From NCBI GenBank assembly GCA_903871875.1, contig CAIQIR010000054.1, forward strand, positions 62,001 through 126,000: a stretch of DNA of 64,000 nt, given 5' to 3'. A model generated the notes under the pieces. That model saw only the letters and a program-made list of their open reading frames with translations. It ran no database searches and had not been told where the DNA came from. The translations under genes were made by a program, and so were the position numbers. The DNA is from an uncultured Schlesneria sp. GTDB lineage: Bacteria > Planctomycetota > Planctomycetia > Planctomycetales > Planctomycetaceae. Of the stretch, positions 1 to 8,898 are shown piece by piece (position 1 is the stretch's first letter; each line of letters begins with the position of its first letter).

Positions 1-1046
1 CGACTGGGGCGGCCGTTGGGCAAATTCATGAAGACCTGGAACTGCGTGTTCAGTCCGAACAGGTGATCGTTGGTCACCGCCACGCCGAACGAGACGTCTT
101 CGTTGATCTGGGCGGCCAAACGACCGCTGACACCAGTCGTGGTTCCCCCCAGCGCACCCAAGCCACCAAAGTAGTAACCACCCAGGTAAGCATTCAGACC
201 ATAGCGGCCCAGGATCGGTGTGGGTCCGCCGATTTCGGCGTCAAAGCCCGAATAAGCTTGTTCGACCGTACTGTAACGTTGCAGGCCGATCGTATTGCCG
301 ATCAGCGAGGATGTTCCCGTCAGGCTGGTGGACAGCACGTGATCGGGGTGGCTGATCGGGATGTAACCGTTGATGCGATAGTCGGTGTAGCGGCCCAGCG
401 ATTCACCGCTGAAACCGACTTGTTGATAAGGCTGTGCGTGGCCGTTGTCGAAATCGAAGAACGTTGACAGGCCGACGATGCGATCGAGATCTTCCATGTA
501 GTAGCGCCAGCCACCACCGACGGTTCCCCCGCCGCGACCGTCATACGTCACCATTCCCAAACCGGTCCCGAACAGAATGGCGGTATCGTCGAGCTTATAC
601 GGCACGAACGCCCCGATATTCGTGAAACCGGTGTTGTAGCCGTACAGGCCGCCACCCTGCGAACTGATCGTAAACCGAGGTGTCATCACCTGATCGACGG
701 GCGTCACGCGGAAAAAGTTGCCATATCCCGGTTGAGCGGGAGCAGCGGGGGCGGCGGCAGGCGTCGACGGAGTCGCACCTGCACCAGAAGGAGTATAAGT
801 TGGCCCGGGCGGGCTGTCTGTGGCCTGTGCGGGTACGACAGGGAACGTCACCACCCCGGGGGATGGTGGAATGTCTGTCGGAAACGGTGCATCAGGTAAC
901 GCACCCGCTGGCGACTGCGCGGGAACTTGTGCCTTGGGGCCAATCTGCACGGTGCCAACGGACTCATTATCCTGAGCTCTGGCAATTCCGAACATGGTTG
1001 TTGAGACAACCAAGCCCAATAGACACCGTTTGACTTTGAGATTCAT
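1..1046 (-). CDS. Beta-barrel surface protein, inverse-autotransporter-like (partial, C-terminus outside window)
   Basis: The minus strand is open from an ATG at 1046 to the window edge, about 348 codons, with no stop. It begins with a Sec signal peptide (MNLKVKRCLLGLVV..., cleavage after ARA), then a Pro/Ala/Thr-rich linker of about 80 residues. The rest is Gly- and aromatic-rich with alternating strands, including segments such as GGGWRYYMEDLD and FFDFDNGHAQPYQQ. That pattern resembles the inverse-autotransporter-type outer-membrane barrels found in planctomycetes; the family name is inference from memory of such sequences. Expected location is the outer membrane. The protein is truncated only by the window boundary. 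It is transcribed away from the polysaccharide-export genes that start at about 1.6 kb. Confidence 0.7.
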   Translation of the reverse strand, partial: MNLKVKRCLLGLVVSTTMFGIARAQDNESVGTVQIGPKAQVPAQSPAGALPDAPFPTDIPPSPGVVTFPVVPAQATDSPPGPTYTPSGAGATPSTPAAAPAAPAQPGYGNFFRVTPVDQVMTPRFTISSQGGGLYGYNTGFTNIGAFVPYKLDDTAILFGTGLGMVTYDGRGGGTVGGGWRYYMEDLDRIVGLSTFFDFDNGHAQPYQQVGFSGESLGRYTDYRINGYIPISHPDHVLSTSLTGTSSLIGNTIGLQRYSTVEQAYSGFDAEIGGPTPILGRYGLNAYLGGYYFGGLGALGGTTTGVSGRLAAQINEDVSFGVAVTNDHLFGLNTQFQVFMNLPNGRPS

Positions 1047-1621
1047 CGGTTACTCCAGCGTCCTGCTGCGAAAAACCCGCTTCCAACCCGCTTTGACAAT
1101 TGAGCCTGACTGATGTCAGACTCTGACGGTTATTCCGCCTCTAGCGGTTATCTTTACTTTTCGGAAAAGTCGGATGGGGCGGTTGAATGAAAAACCGTCA
1201 AAACTGATACTTTTGCTGTAATCGTTCAACTCAGCGGTCTTTACTCAGTCAGTCTTGTCATCCTGTCTTGACTGGTTTGCGGATTCGCAGGCCGGTGATG
1301 GCAGTCCAGGTGGTTTGGGAAGCTGTTCTCCCCAGGCTCGCTGATTGGCCGCATCTCGGTGTCTTGAGCAATCGCTGCACATTCCGCCGGTGGGGTGGAG
1401 TGCTCCGTTCGAGGTGGATCGGGACGGTTTTCCGCACGCGACGACTCTCACTCTTCTCACTCTAATATAGTGACAGCCACGAGAGATGACGTGCGATTGA
1501 CTCGTATTGACCGTTTGACAGTGTTCACCTAGATTCCGCCCGCCTCGATAGCCGAAATTCGCTCGGCTAAAGCATTCTCCCATCACAATTCGTTTCGGAC
1601 ATTCTCACTAGAGTGACTCCC
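1047..1621. other. Divergent intergenic region between barrel protein and export lipoprotein
   Basis: About 570 bases separate the two divergent genes. No convincing coding frame is visible. The region holds two small dyads: CTGAC-TGAT-GTCAG at 1106-1119 and a tighter palindrome at 1156-1170, listed separately. Promoters for both flanking genes must lie here, but I cannot place -35/-10 boxes with confidence. Confidence 0.5.
1156..1170. promoter_or_regulatory. 15-bp palindrome, candidate operator
   Basis: ACTTTTC-G-GAAAAGT is a perfect 7-bp inverted repeat around one central base, about 110 bp upstream of the barrel protein start. Size and symmetry fit a dimeric repressor site. No regulator is identified. 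Confidence 0.3.
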
Positions 1622-2914
1622 ATGCCGATGTGGCCTGAGTCAGTGTGTTCTCGTATCAATTGCCGGAACGATCGGAACTTTGTTTCTGATCGTTGTTGGG
1701 CGAGCTGCCCCGTCGTTGATTGGCAGCGGTCACGAGGACACCACGTTCGGATCGGGTCTGTTGCTTCCGCCTTCTGCAGTCTGCTGCTGATGTCGCTGGT
1801 TGCGGGTTGTGCCACCGTTCACGGTGAGAAATACACCTATCAGAATTTGCCGAAAGACCTGGTCGCTGTTGTGCGAGAGAATCCGCAGACGGTCGATTTG
1901 ACTCGGCTGGCCAGTGCAACCGCGAATTCCGACGTACTCGATCGCGGCGACGTGGTTGAGATCACGATCGCGGCAGGCCTCAGTGAAAAAGATACGGTCA
2001 AGATGCCGATCCGCATCATGGATGATGGATTTGGCGACCTGCCGGATATCGGGCGAGTCCGACTGGCGGGGCTCAAAATCACCGCCGCCGAGGCAGAGAT
2101 CGTTCATCAATGTGTTGCGCAAGGACTGTTCCGCAGTCCCAAAGTGACGCTGATCATGAAAGAACAGCGGATGAACCGCATCATGGTGGCTGGCGCCGTG
2201 AAGAAGCCTTCGATCTACGAACTGCCGCGCGGGCAATGTGATTTGCTGGCCGCCTTAAGTAAAGCGGAAGGCCTGGATCCCTCGGCGGGAACTCAAGTCA
2301 TCATTCGTAACCTGGGCGGTCGTTCCATTTCCCGGCCCGATTCGATTGCCGGGAACTTGCAGGATGGGATTGATCCCGTCGGACATGAGAACGAACTCGA
2401 TTCGGCCGGCCACAGTGTGGAACTGACGGGCGGCATCAGCGACACCATTAAAGTCGATCTGGTCTCGGCCACCAAAAACGGCACGGGCGGTTACCAGTTG
2501 GACGACGGCGCGATGGTCTATGTCGAGAAACGCGACCCCGAGCCGCTGCATGTGCTGGGACTGGTCACCAAGCCGGGGCGGTTTGAATTTCCGATTGCGG
2601 AAGAACTTCGCGTGACCGACGCGGTTGCCCTGGCGGGCGGAATCACGTCGGTGGCGGCCGACAAGATCTATGTGATTCGCCGCAAACCGGTCGATCCTTC
2701 GGCGAAAGAGATTGATGCCAATAATCCCGACAAAGTGGAAACATTCATTATTCAAGTCAGTTTGGCCAATGCCAAACAGAAGGCTTCTTCGAACATTCGT
2801 CTGGCTCCTGGCGACGTCGTCAGCGTGGAACAGACGCCACTGACATTCTTCGTCGATCGATTTACAAAAATGGGCTTCAACATCGCGGGATCAATCCCGC
2901 TGCTGACACTTTGA
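1622..2914 (+). CDS. Polysaccharide export lipoprotein (Wza/SLBB family)
   Basis: This is a predicted outer-membrane component for export of capsule or exopolysaccharide. A hydrophobic stretch ends in a lipobox (LVAGC, Cys about residue 63), so the mature protein should be a lipoprotein. The Poly_export domain follows (VLDRGDVVEITI, then AEIVHQCVAQGLFRSPKVTLIM), and then two SLBB-type segments (MVAGAVKKPSIYELPRG and VLGLVTKPGRFEFPIAEELRVTDAVALAGG). The hydrophilic stretch before the signal is long, so the true start is uncertain: GTG 1613, ATG 1622, ATG 1628 or a GTG near 1643 are all possible. The BY-kinase gene starts 79 bp downstream, and the pair is a classic Wza-Wzc arrangement. Confidence 0.9.
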   Translation: MPMWPESVCSRINCRNDRNFVSDRCWASCPVVDWQRSRGHHVRIGSVASAFCSLLLMSLVAGCATVHGEKYTYQNLPKDLVAVVRENPQTVDLTRLASATANSDVLDRGDVVEITIAAGLSEKDTVKMPIRIMDDGFGDLPDIGRVRLAGLKITAAEAEIVHQCVAQGLFRSPKVTLIMKEQRMNRIMVAGAVKKPSIYELPRGQCDLLAALSKAEGLDPSAGTQVIIRNLGGRSISRPDSIAGNLQDGIDPVGHENELDSAGHSVELTGGISDTIKVDLVSATKNGTGGYQLDDGAMVYVEKRDPEPLHVLGLVTKPGRFEFPIAEELRVTDAVALAGGITSVAADKIYVIRRKPVDPSAKEIDANNPDKVETFIIQVSLANAKQKASSNIRLAPGDVVSVEQTPLTFFVDRFTKMGFNIAGSIPLLTL

Positions 2915-2993
2915 CGTAAACGGCGTCGGGCGGCGATTTGTGGCTGCCGGACGCGACCAGTCTTCGCACACTTTTTTCTGCTGGTTCAGCTGT

Positions 2994-5297
2994 ATGAATA
3001 TCGAAGAACGACAGGCGGAGTCAGCGGATTCCGTGACGAGCGGGCCGAACCTGCTGAATGAAGCGGTTCGTTTTCTGCGCATCGTCCGGCGGAAGCTGCC
3101 AACGTTAATCGTCAGCATGGTGATCGGCGGTGTGATCGGCAGCGTCTGGTACGTGACCGCCACGCGGAAGTACGAGTCTGTGTCGGAAATCATGGTTCTC
3201 AAGACGGAAGGCAATGTTCTCGAAGGGAACAATTCGTCGAACCAGCGCACGATTCAAGATATCATGCCAACCTTCCAAAAGCTGATGACCAGTGACAATG
3301 TCCTGATCGGAGCCATTGCCAAGCTTGACAAGAAAGAGCATCGCATCGATTTGAAGGGCATTCCCCGGGCGAAGTGGACGAACGAACTCAAGAAGAATTT
3401 GACCGTGAGCACCACGCGTCTGACGACGTTGTTGCAGGTTCGATACGTCTCCAAAAAGCCGGAAACCGCCATGTTCGTCGTGAACGCGGTCGTGGAATCT
3501 TACCTGGAAATGATGCGGAAGATTCACAACGGCGATTCTCGGGACAATCTGGACCTGCTCAGTCAGGAGGAAGCCCGTCTGAACGCCCTGTTGCAGTCGA
3601 AAGAAGCCGAGTTGCTGTCGATTCAACAGGGGGCAGGCATCCTGTTGCATGGAGGCGATAAGAGCACCCATTTCCTGATTCAACAGACAATCAAGCTTAG
3701 CGATGCGATGGTCGAAGCGCAACGGGCGACGCTCGAGGCGCAGGCACTGGTGCTGTCGGTGCAAAATGCTTTGGCGACCGGGGCCGACATTCAATCCTTT
3801 ATCCAGCAAGCTGCGGGTGACGTTTCTCGCGAATTCATGATGCGTGAAATGGGGATTGGTTCCAATGACGCCAATGCCGCCGCCAAGCGTGAAGATGAAT
3901 TGCTGAATGATCAGACCGAGCTTGAGGTCCGTTCGAAGATGTACGGGCCCAATCACCCTCAGATTCTGCAGCTGCAAAACCGGATCAGACAAACACAAAA
4001 GTGGCTGGACGAACGACCGCAGATTGTCGCGGCGGCGACGAAGCAGGTGCGTGAGAAAGAGCTGGGGCCCAAACTGCTGGCGATGGTCAAGCAGCGACTG
4101 TTCCAGGCGAGTGCTCATGAAGCCGCATTGCGTCAGGAATTCGAAATGGTGAACGCCCAGGCAGTCGGTCTGAATGGCCAGATGGCTCAGATTGAAATTC
4201 TGGAAATGAATCTGAAGCGGCTGCGGGCTTTCTATCAGGAAATTCTCGAAAAGATTGCCAAGATCGATATCGGGGCGAATTCCGGTTTGAAAGTCAGCGT
4301 GACCACACCGGCCAAAACCAGTTTGGGACCGGTGGCACCCAAGATTTCGACGACAGTGATGCTTTGTATTGTGCTCGGCGCACTGGCTGGCTTGGGAACG
4401 ATCTACATCCTGGATGTGCTGGACGATCGATTCCGTTCGCCCGACGAATTGCAATCGCAGTTGGGTCTGCCGATGCTGGCGATGATCCGGGAAATGGAAC
4501 CACTGGCCGGAACGGGTCTCGATACGATTGTGACGTTTGCTCGGCCGAGCAGTCTCGAGTCGGAATCGTTCCGGACGCTGCGCAGTTCCATCACGTTCTC
4601 GAAGATGGAGACGCGACGACTGGTGGTCACCAGCACCGAACCGGGCGATGGCAAGACGACCACGTTGGCGAACCTGGCCGTGGCGTTTGCTCAATCGAAG
4701 AAGAAGACGCTGCTGATTGATGCCGACCTTCGCCGTCCGGGGATGACTCAATTACTGGAACTGAAAGGCCCGCGCGGGTTGTCGCAGATCCTGCGAGATA
4801 TCAAGCCGGTCGAGGAAAGTTGTCTGGAGAATATTTTCAATTTGGGCGTCGAGAACCTGGATGTGATGCCATCGGGTCCGCGACCGACGAACCCGGCGGA
4901 ATTGCTGGGAAGTGGGCGGTTCAACGACATCATTGCCTGGGCCGAAACGATCTATGATCAAATCCTGATCGATGCTCCTCCGGTTCTGGCCGTGACAGAC
5001 CCGGCGATTGTCGGACGCGTGGTCGATGGAGCGGTGGTGGTGATTCGACCGGATAAAAACCGGCGGAAGATGGTCCTGCGGGCAGTCGATTCGTACCGTG
5101 CGACAGGTGTGCAGGTTGTCGGCATCGTCGCCAATCACATCGCCGGTGATGGCAATTCCGACTACGGGTATGGTTACGGCTACGGTTACGGCTATGGCTA
5201 TGGTCACGATGAAACACTGCCGAATCAGGACGCCGCCGATGCGCAGGATGACGCCGCCACTGATCACGACGAAGTGGATACCCGTCTGGCGGCGTAA
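2994..5297 (+). CDS. Polysaccharide co-polymerase / tyrosine autokinase (Wzc-type, BY-kinase)
   Basis: Inner-membrane protein controlling polysaccharide chain length and export by cyclic Tyr autophosphorylation. The N-terminal Wzz domain has one transmembrane helix near residues 35-55; a long coiled-coil periplasmic region follows, and a second helix (VMLCIVLGALAGLGTIYI) leads into the cytoplasmic kinase. Kinase motifs are Walker A (EPGDGKTTT, near residue 554), Walker A' (LLIDADLRR) and Walker B (ILIDAPP), so domain and activator are fused as in proteobacterial Wzc. The C-terminus carries a run of alternating Gly-Tyr (about residues 722-738) followed by an acidic tail; this is the expected Tyr cluster in an unusually regular form. 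ATG 2994 is preferred to an upstream GTG at 2940. Confidence 0.93.
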   Translation: MNIEERQAESADSVTSGPNLLNEAVRFLRIVRRKLPTLIVSMVIGGVIGSVWYVTATRKYESVSEIMVLKTEGNVLEGNNSSNQRTIQDIMPTFQKLMTSDNVLIGAIAKLDKKEHRIDLKGIPRAKWTNELKKNLTVSTTRLTTLLQVRYVSKKPETAMFVVNAVVESYLEMMRKIHNGDSRDNLDLLSQEEARLNALLQSKEAELLSIQQGAGILLHGGDKSTHFLIQQTIKLSDAMVEAQRATLEAQALVLSVQNALATGADIQSFIQQAAGDVSREFMMREMGIGSNDANAAAKREDELLNDQTELEVRSKMYGPNHPQILQLQNRIRQTQKWLDERPQIVAAATKQVREKELGPKLLAMVKQRLFQASAHEAALRQEFEMVNAQAVGLNGQMAQIEILEMNLKRLRAFYQEILEKIAKIDIGANSGLKVSVTTPAKTSLGPVAPKISTTVMLCIVLGALAGLGTIYILDVLDDRFRSPDELQSQLGLPMLAMIREMEPLAGTGLDTIVTFARPSSLESESFRTLRSSITFSKMETRRLVVTSTEPGDGKTTTLANLAVAFAQSKKKTLLIDADLRRPGMTQLLELKGPRGLSQILRDIKPVEESCLENIFNLGVENLDVMPSGPRPTNPAELLGSGRFNDIIAWAETIYDQILIDAPPVLAVTDPAIVGRVVDGAVVVIRPDKNRRKMVLRAVDSYRATGVQVVGIVANHIAGDGNSDYGYGYGYGYGYGYGHDETLPNQDAADAQDDAATDHDEVDTRLAA

Positions 5298-5582
5298 AAG
5301 GCGTTTGCGCACTGAGAAGGCGACAGTCCCTTTCAGGCGTTTGATGGTTGCCACGCACACGCGGGATTTGGCTCTCTGGCCCCTGTCCGGCCCCGAAAAT
5401 GATCATCGGGTCGTTCCGACCGGTTGGCAAAGTGGTCGGATTTCTGGTCGAAATCTCTTGAATGCCACTTCGTAGAGGCGCATCCCATGTTCGCTATGAC
5501 AGGAAGACGTTAAGATTTTGGCGTATCGTTCCGACGATGAAGCGAATGGCGTGGCTGGCCACGAGGGCGCCTCTTTTTTCAG

Positions 5583-6113
5583 ATGCCTCAATACAAAATC
5601 GAAATCACCGATCGTCAGTCGACCCCGCTGGTGGACCACGCGTTTCTCGAAGGGGTGATCCGGCAGGTTCTGATCGACGAATCGGTCGATGCCGCGACAA
5701 TCAGCTTGGCGCTCGTGAGCGACGCCGAAATTCATCAGGTCAATCGCCGGTTTCTGGGCCACGATTACCCCACGGACGTGATCAGTTTTTTGCTGAACGA
5801 GTCTGCGGAAACCGTCGAAGGTGAAGAGATTTGCCCAGATCAAGGCTCTTCGGCCGGGCTGTCGACCGCGACAAGTTCGAAAATTCCGATCTGTTTGGAG
5901 GGCGAATTAATCGTCAGTACCGAAACGGCGATTCGCGAAGCGACCGCCCATGGATGGAGTCCGGTCGCAGAATTGTTACTCTACGTGGTGCATGGGCTGT
6001 TGCATTTGTGCGGGTATGACGACTTGACTGACGAAGCACGACCGCTGATGCGATCCCGAGAACGAGAATTACTCGCGCTCTGGGGATTTTGCCCGACTGG
6101 ATTGGAATCGTGA
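5583..6113 (+). CDS. ybeY: Endoribonuclease YbeY (rRNA maturation)
   Basis: Predicted zinc endoribonuclease acting in 16S rRNA 3' processing and ribosome quality control. Family hallmarks are LVSDAEIHQVNRRFLGHDYPTD, then DVISF, then the metal motif HGLLHLCGYDD at about residues 137-147. Two His ligands (H137, H141) are present, but the third position, usually His in GYDH, is Asp147. About 25 residues are inserted (about 78-105) between the DVISF strand and the GELIVS strand, which makes the protein longer than most YbeY. It is followed after one base by the CBS-domain gene, an arrangement common in bacteria where ybeY precedes a CorC-type gene. Confidence 0.93.
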   Translation: MPQYKIEITDRQSTPLVDHAFLEGVIRQVLIDESVDAATISLALVSDAEIHQVNRRFLGHDYPTDVISFLLNESAETVEGEEICPDQGSSAGLSTATSSKIPICLEGELIVSTETAIREATAHGWSPVAELLLYVVHGLLHLCGYDDLTDEARPLMRSRERELLALWGFCPTGLES

Positions 6114-6114
6114 C

Positions 6115-7437
6115 GTGATCATGTTGCCGATATTGGTGTTCGTATTGATGGCGGTCGCTTGCTGGAGCGCCCTCGGTTGCGACGCCCTGCGAGATTTTTC
6201 TTACAGCCGCCTGGAAGAGCTGTGCGCAAAACGCGGTGTGGCGGCGCGCTTTGGCCTGATCCTGAAGATGCAGGGACAGGCCCTGTTGGCGCTGGAGTTC
6301 TTGCTGACGCTTTCCACGCTCGGTCTGGCGGCCGCCCTTTGTAGTTGGATCGGCTGGCCCGAGGTCGATGCCCGCCAATCGCTTGGCGGCGGTACGATCC
6401 AGTTCCTCGTGCGTTATGCCTTCTTTGCGGCACTGACCTTCATTGCGGCCGACCTCTTGCCGTGGACCATCGCCCGTGTGGCTTCCGAACCGTTTCTCTG
6501 CACGTTCTGGCCGATCATCGAAACGCTGCAGACCGTCCTGACCCCCCTGCTTTGGTTTGCCAACCAACTGGATCGCTATGCACACCGTCTGGTCGGACGA
6601 GCCGAACAGGAGACGGACGACACTTCGAAATTCGAAGAAGAAATCCGCTCGGTGGCCGCCGAAGGGGAGCGCGAAGGAGCGCTCGATTCGGGTTCGACCG
6701 CCATGATTCAACGGGTCATGCAATTACAGGACGAAGATGTCGGGGCCATCATGACGCCTCGCACCGAGATGGACTGCGTGAGCGCCGATCTGACCCTCGA
6801 GGAAGCGCGTCAACAATTGATTGAATCGGGGCACAGCCGGATCCCCGTGATCGGCGATTCCACTGATGACGTATTGGGGATCTTGTACGCGAAAGATCTA
6901 CTGAAGGCGCTGGCCCCTCCGCGAACCGGGCAGATCATTCCGGTGCTGCGCGACATTATTCGCGAGCCGGTATTTGTGCCCAGCTCGACGGCCATACCCT
7001 CGCTGCTGGAACTGATGAAGCGGCAGAAGGTGCATATCGCCATTGTGCATGACGAATACGGTGGAGTGGCGGGCCTGGTGACGATGGAAGATATTCTCGA
7101 AGAAATCGTCGGCGAAATTGCGGACGAATACGACGACGAAGAATTGGCCGATGAGATCCGTGAACTGGACGAAACGGCTGTCGAAGTTTCGGCGCGTGTC
7201 CGTCTGGATGAACTCAACCGCCGCTTTGATTTCGGGCTGCCTGAGGATGGCGAGTTTGATACCGTGGGCGGCTTTGTGTTTTCCCAGAAAGGCAGCATGC
7301 CATCACCGGGCGAGTCGTTCCTCTGGCACAAGCTGCGTTTTACGGTGTTGAATGCCGATGCGCGCGTCGTCAAACGATTGCGAATCGATCGTTCGGAATC
7401 AGTGATTTCGAACGGGGATGTCCGTCACGCGGACTGA
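6115..7437 (+). CDS. CNNM/CorC-type membrane protein with CBS pair (hemolysin C family)
   Basis: The domain order is typical of the UPF0053/CNNM family, implicated in Mg2+/Co2+ homeostasis. The N-terminal part has several membrane helices (MLPILVFVLMAVACW and later segments), followed by EEIRSVAAEGEREGAL, then a CBS domain pair (VGAIMTPRTEMDCVSADLTLEEA, HSRIPVIGDSTDDVLGILYAKDLL, VHIAIVHDEYGGVAGLVTMEDILEEIVGEI) and a C-terminal CorC_HlyC domain. The start is GTG 6115, or ATG 6121. It is separated from ybeY by one base, so co-transcription is likely. A strong hairpin follows at 7453-7480. The transported ion is inferred from the family only. Confidence 0.9.
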   Translation: MIMLPILVFVLMAVACWSALGCDALRDFSYSRLEELCAKRGVAARFGLILKMQGQALLALEFLLTLSTLGLAAALCSWIGWPEVDARQSLGGGTIQFLVRYAFFAALTFIAADLLPWTIARVASEPFLCTFWPIIETLQTVLTPLLWFANQLDRYAHRLVGRAEQETDDTSKFEEEIRSVAAEGEREGALDSGSTAMIQRVMQLQDEDVGAIMTPRTEMDCVSADLTLEEARQQLIESGHSRIPVIGDSTDDVLGILYAKDLLKALAPPRTGQIIPVLRDIIREPVFVPSSTAIPSLLELMKRQKVHIAIVHDEYGGVAGLVTMEDILEEIVGEIADEYDDEELADEIRELDETAVEVSARVRLDELNRRFDFGLPEDGEFDTVGGFVFSQKGSMPSPGESFLWHKLRFTVLNADARVVKRLRIDRSESVISNGDVRHAD

Positions 7438-7452
7438 TCCTGTACGAAGGCC

Positions 7453-7480
7453 ACGGATTGGACGCTCTGGTCCGATTCGT
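7453..7480 (+). terminator. Hairpin after the ybeY operon, likely terminator
   Basis: An 11-bp stem (ACGGATTGGAC pairing with GTCCGATTCGT, two G-U pairs) closes a 6-base loop (GCTCTG), 15 bases after the CBS gene. The T-tract after it is short (TTT), so termination may be partial. Confidence 0.55.
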
Positions 7481-7548
7481 TTAACGTCTTGGCCAGCGAC
7501 GAATTTCATTCGTCAATCAGAATTGCACCAGCTCAAGGAATGTGTGTC

Positions 7549-8145
7549 ATGGTAAAAACCGCCTCGACAATGCTGCCATTGGGAACGCCAGTTCCCTCGT
7601 TTTCGTTGCCGAATGTGGATGGAAAAACGGTTTCGAGCGACGACTTCAAGTCTGCCAAAGGACTGGTTGTCATCTTCATGTGTAACCATTGTCCGTTCGT
7701 CAAACATTTGCGGGCCGGCCTGGCGCAGTTTGGCCGGGATTATCAGGCCAAAGGCGTGGCCGTCGTGGGGATCAGTTCCAACGACGTGACTTCCCACCCC
7801 GACGACAGTCCGGCGAAAATGGTCGAAGAACACAAATCGGCCGGCTATACCTTTCCGTATTTGTATGACGCCACGCAGCAGGTGGCGACGGCGTATCAGG
7901 CCGCATGCACACCCGATTTCTTCGTGTTTGATCAGAACGGGGCGCTGGTCTATCGCGGCCAATTTGATTCCAGCCGCCCCGGCAACGGAAAACCCGTCAC
8001 CGGCAGCGACCTTCGTCAGGCCGTCGATCAGATGCTGGCCGGCAAAGGTCCCTTAGCGGAACAGCGTCCCAGCATCGGTTGCAACATCAAGTGGATTGCC
8101 CGCCACGAGCCGAGCTATTTCACGGGTGTGGCGGCCGTAGAGTAA
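7549..8145 (+). CDS. Thioredoxin-like redoxin family protein
   Basis: An AhpC/TSA-type thioredoxin-fold protein of about 198 residues. The N-terminal PVPSFSLPNVDGKTVSSDDF is the usual redoxin opening, and the active site is CNHC at about residues 45-48 in the context MCNHCPFVKH, characteristic of a bacterial redoxin group of unknown partner. The cis-Pro region reads CTPDFFVFDQNG. No signal peptide is visible, so it is probably cytoplasmic. ATG 7549 starts cleanly at MVKTAST; ATG 7540 is a possible alternative. It converges with the next gene, only 12 bases between stops. The substrate is unknown. Confidence 0.88.
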   Translation: MVKTASTMLPLGTPVPSFSLPNVDGKTVSSDDFKSAKGLVVIFMCNHCPFVKHLRAGLAQFGRDYQAKGVAVVGISSNDVTSHPDDSPAKMVEEHKSAGYTFPYLYDATQQVATAYQAACTPDFFVFDQNGALVYRGQFDSSRPGNGKPVTGSDLRQAVDQMLAGKGPLAEQRPSIGCNIKWIARHEPSYFTGVAAVE

Positions 8146-8157
8146 CGGAGAGTTATC

Positions 8158-8898
8158 TCAGGGCGTTGTCGAATCTCGATCGTCGCGGATCTGGACCTGC
8201 AGCGCCCCGAGCATCTTGGTAATCGCCGTTTCCTTGGCATCGATTCCCAGTACGTTGTCGAGCACGAAGGCGCGTGGCTCGTTGCTGGGGTGAATGATCA
8301 AACGTCCGCAGCGCAGCAGCATGTATTCAAAGACGTCGTCGATTTCTTTGCTGATCCGCAGGTTGGGGGCGGAATAACGTTCGAGGCTGCTGAGAAACCC
8401 GTGGTGGTGCAGCAGTTCGTTCGGTCGCACTTCCCAATAATCAAAGCGGATGTAGACGAAGACACCGACGTAGATCACACCCAGCATCGTCGCGAAGCAG
8501 ACATAGAATGTCGAATTGGCTCGCGGATCGATTTTCTTCAGCATGTCACTGAGGTTGGGAAGCAACGTCGGAAAATAGATCGACAAGAGCGCGGTGCCCA
8601 TGCCGAGCGTCACCACCACGAAAAAGACGATCAGCGACGTCGTCCGTGGGAAGTCGAACGCCAGGACCACCATATTGATCGTCATGATGCCGAGGAACAC
8701 GACGGCGATGGACTGGTTGTGCTGGTGTTCAACGTTGTAAAAGCAAGCCAGGATGGCCGCCAGCACCGAAGCAAAAAACGTGGGATAAAGCAGGATGATC
8801 TTCGGGTAGGAAACCAGAATGATCGGCTTGATTTCGGGGCCAGTCGAGGGGACAGCCGGTTTTTCGCTCACAGGAAACTCCTCGGAAGAAAGTGTCAC
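8158..8898 (-). CDS. Hypothetical membrane protein with four TM segments
   Basis: A 246-residue protein with a short Pro-rich cytoplasmic start, then four hydrophobic segments (LYPTFFASVLAAILACF, VVFLGIMTINMVVLAF, SLIVFFVVVTLGMGTALL, FYVCFATMLGVIYVGVFVYI). A soluble C-terminal domain follows (WEVRPNELLHHHGFLSSLERY..., ...GRLIIHPSNEPRAFVLDNVLGI). The C-terminal part has a beta-rich look and could be PH-like, but I do not recognise a named family and assign no function. GTG at 8898 is the likely start. Confidence 0.75.
   Translation of the reverse strand: MTLSSEEFPVSEKPAVPSTGPEIKPIILVSYPKIILLYPTFFASVLAAILACFYNVEHQHNQSIAVVFLGIMTINMVVLAFDFPRTTSLIVFFVVVTLGMGTALLSIYFPTLLPNLSDMLKKIDPRANSTFYVCFATMLGVIYVGVFVYIRFDYWEVRPNELLHHHGFLSSLERYSAPNLRISKEIDDVFEYMLLRCGRLIIHPSNEPRAFVLDNVLGIDAKETAITKMLGALQVQIRDDRDSTTP

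Noticed and set aside
3105-4751. 548-codon minus-strand frame
   Set aside because: Antisense to the Wzc-type kinase, whose Walker motifs are unmistakable; composition is Arg/His/Gln-rich.
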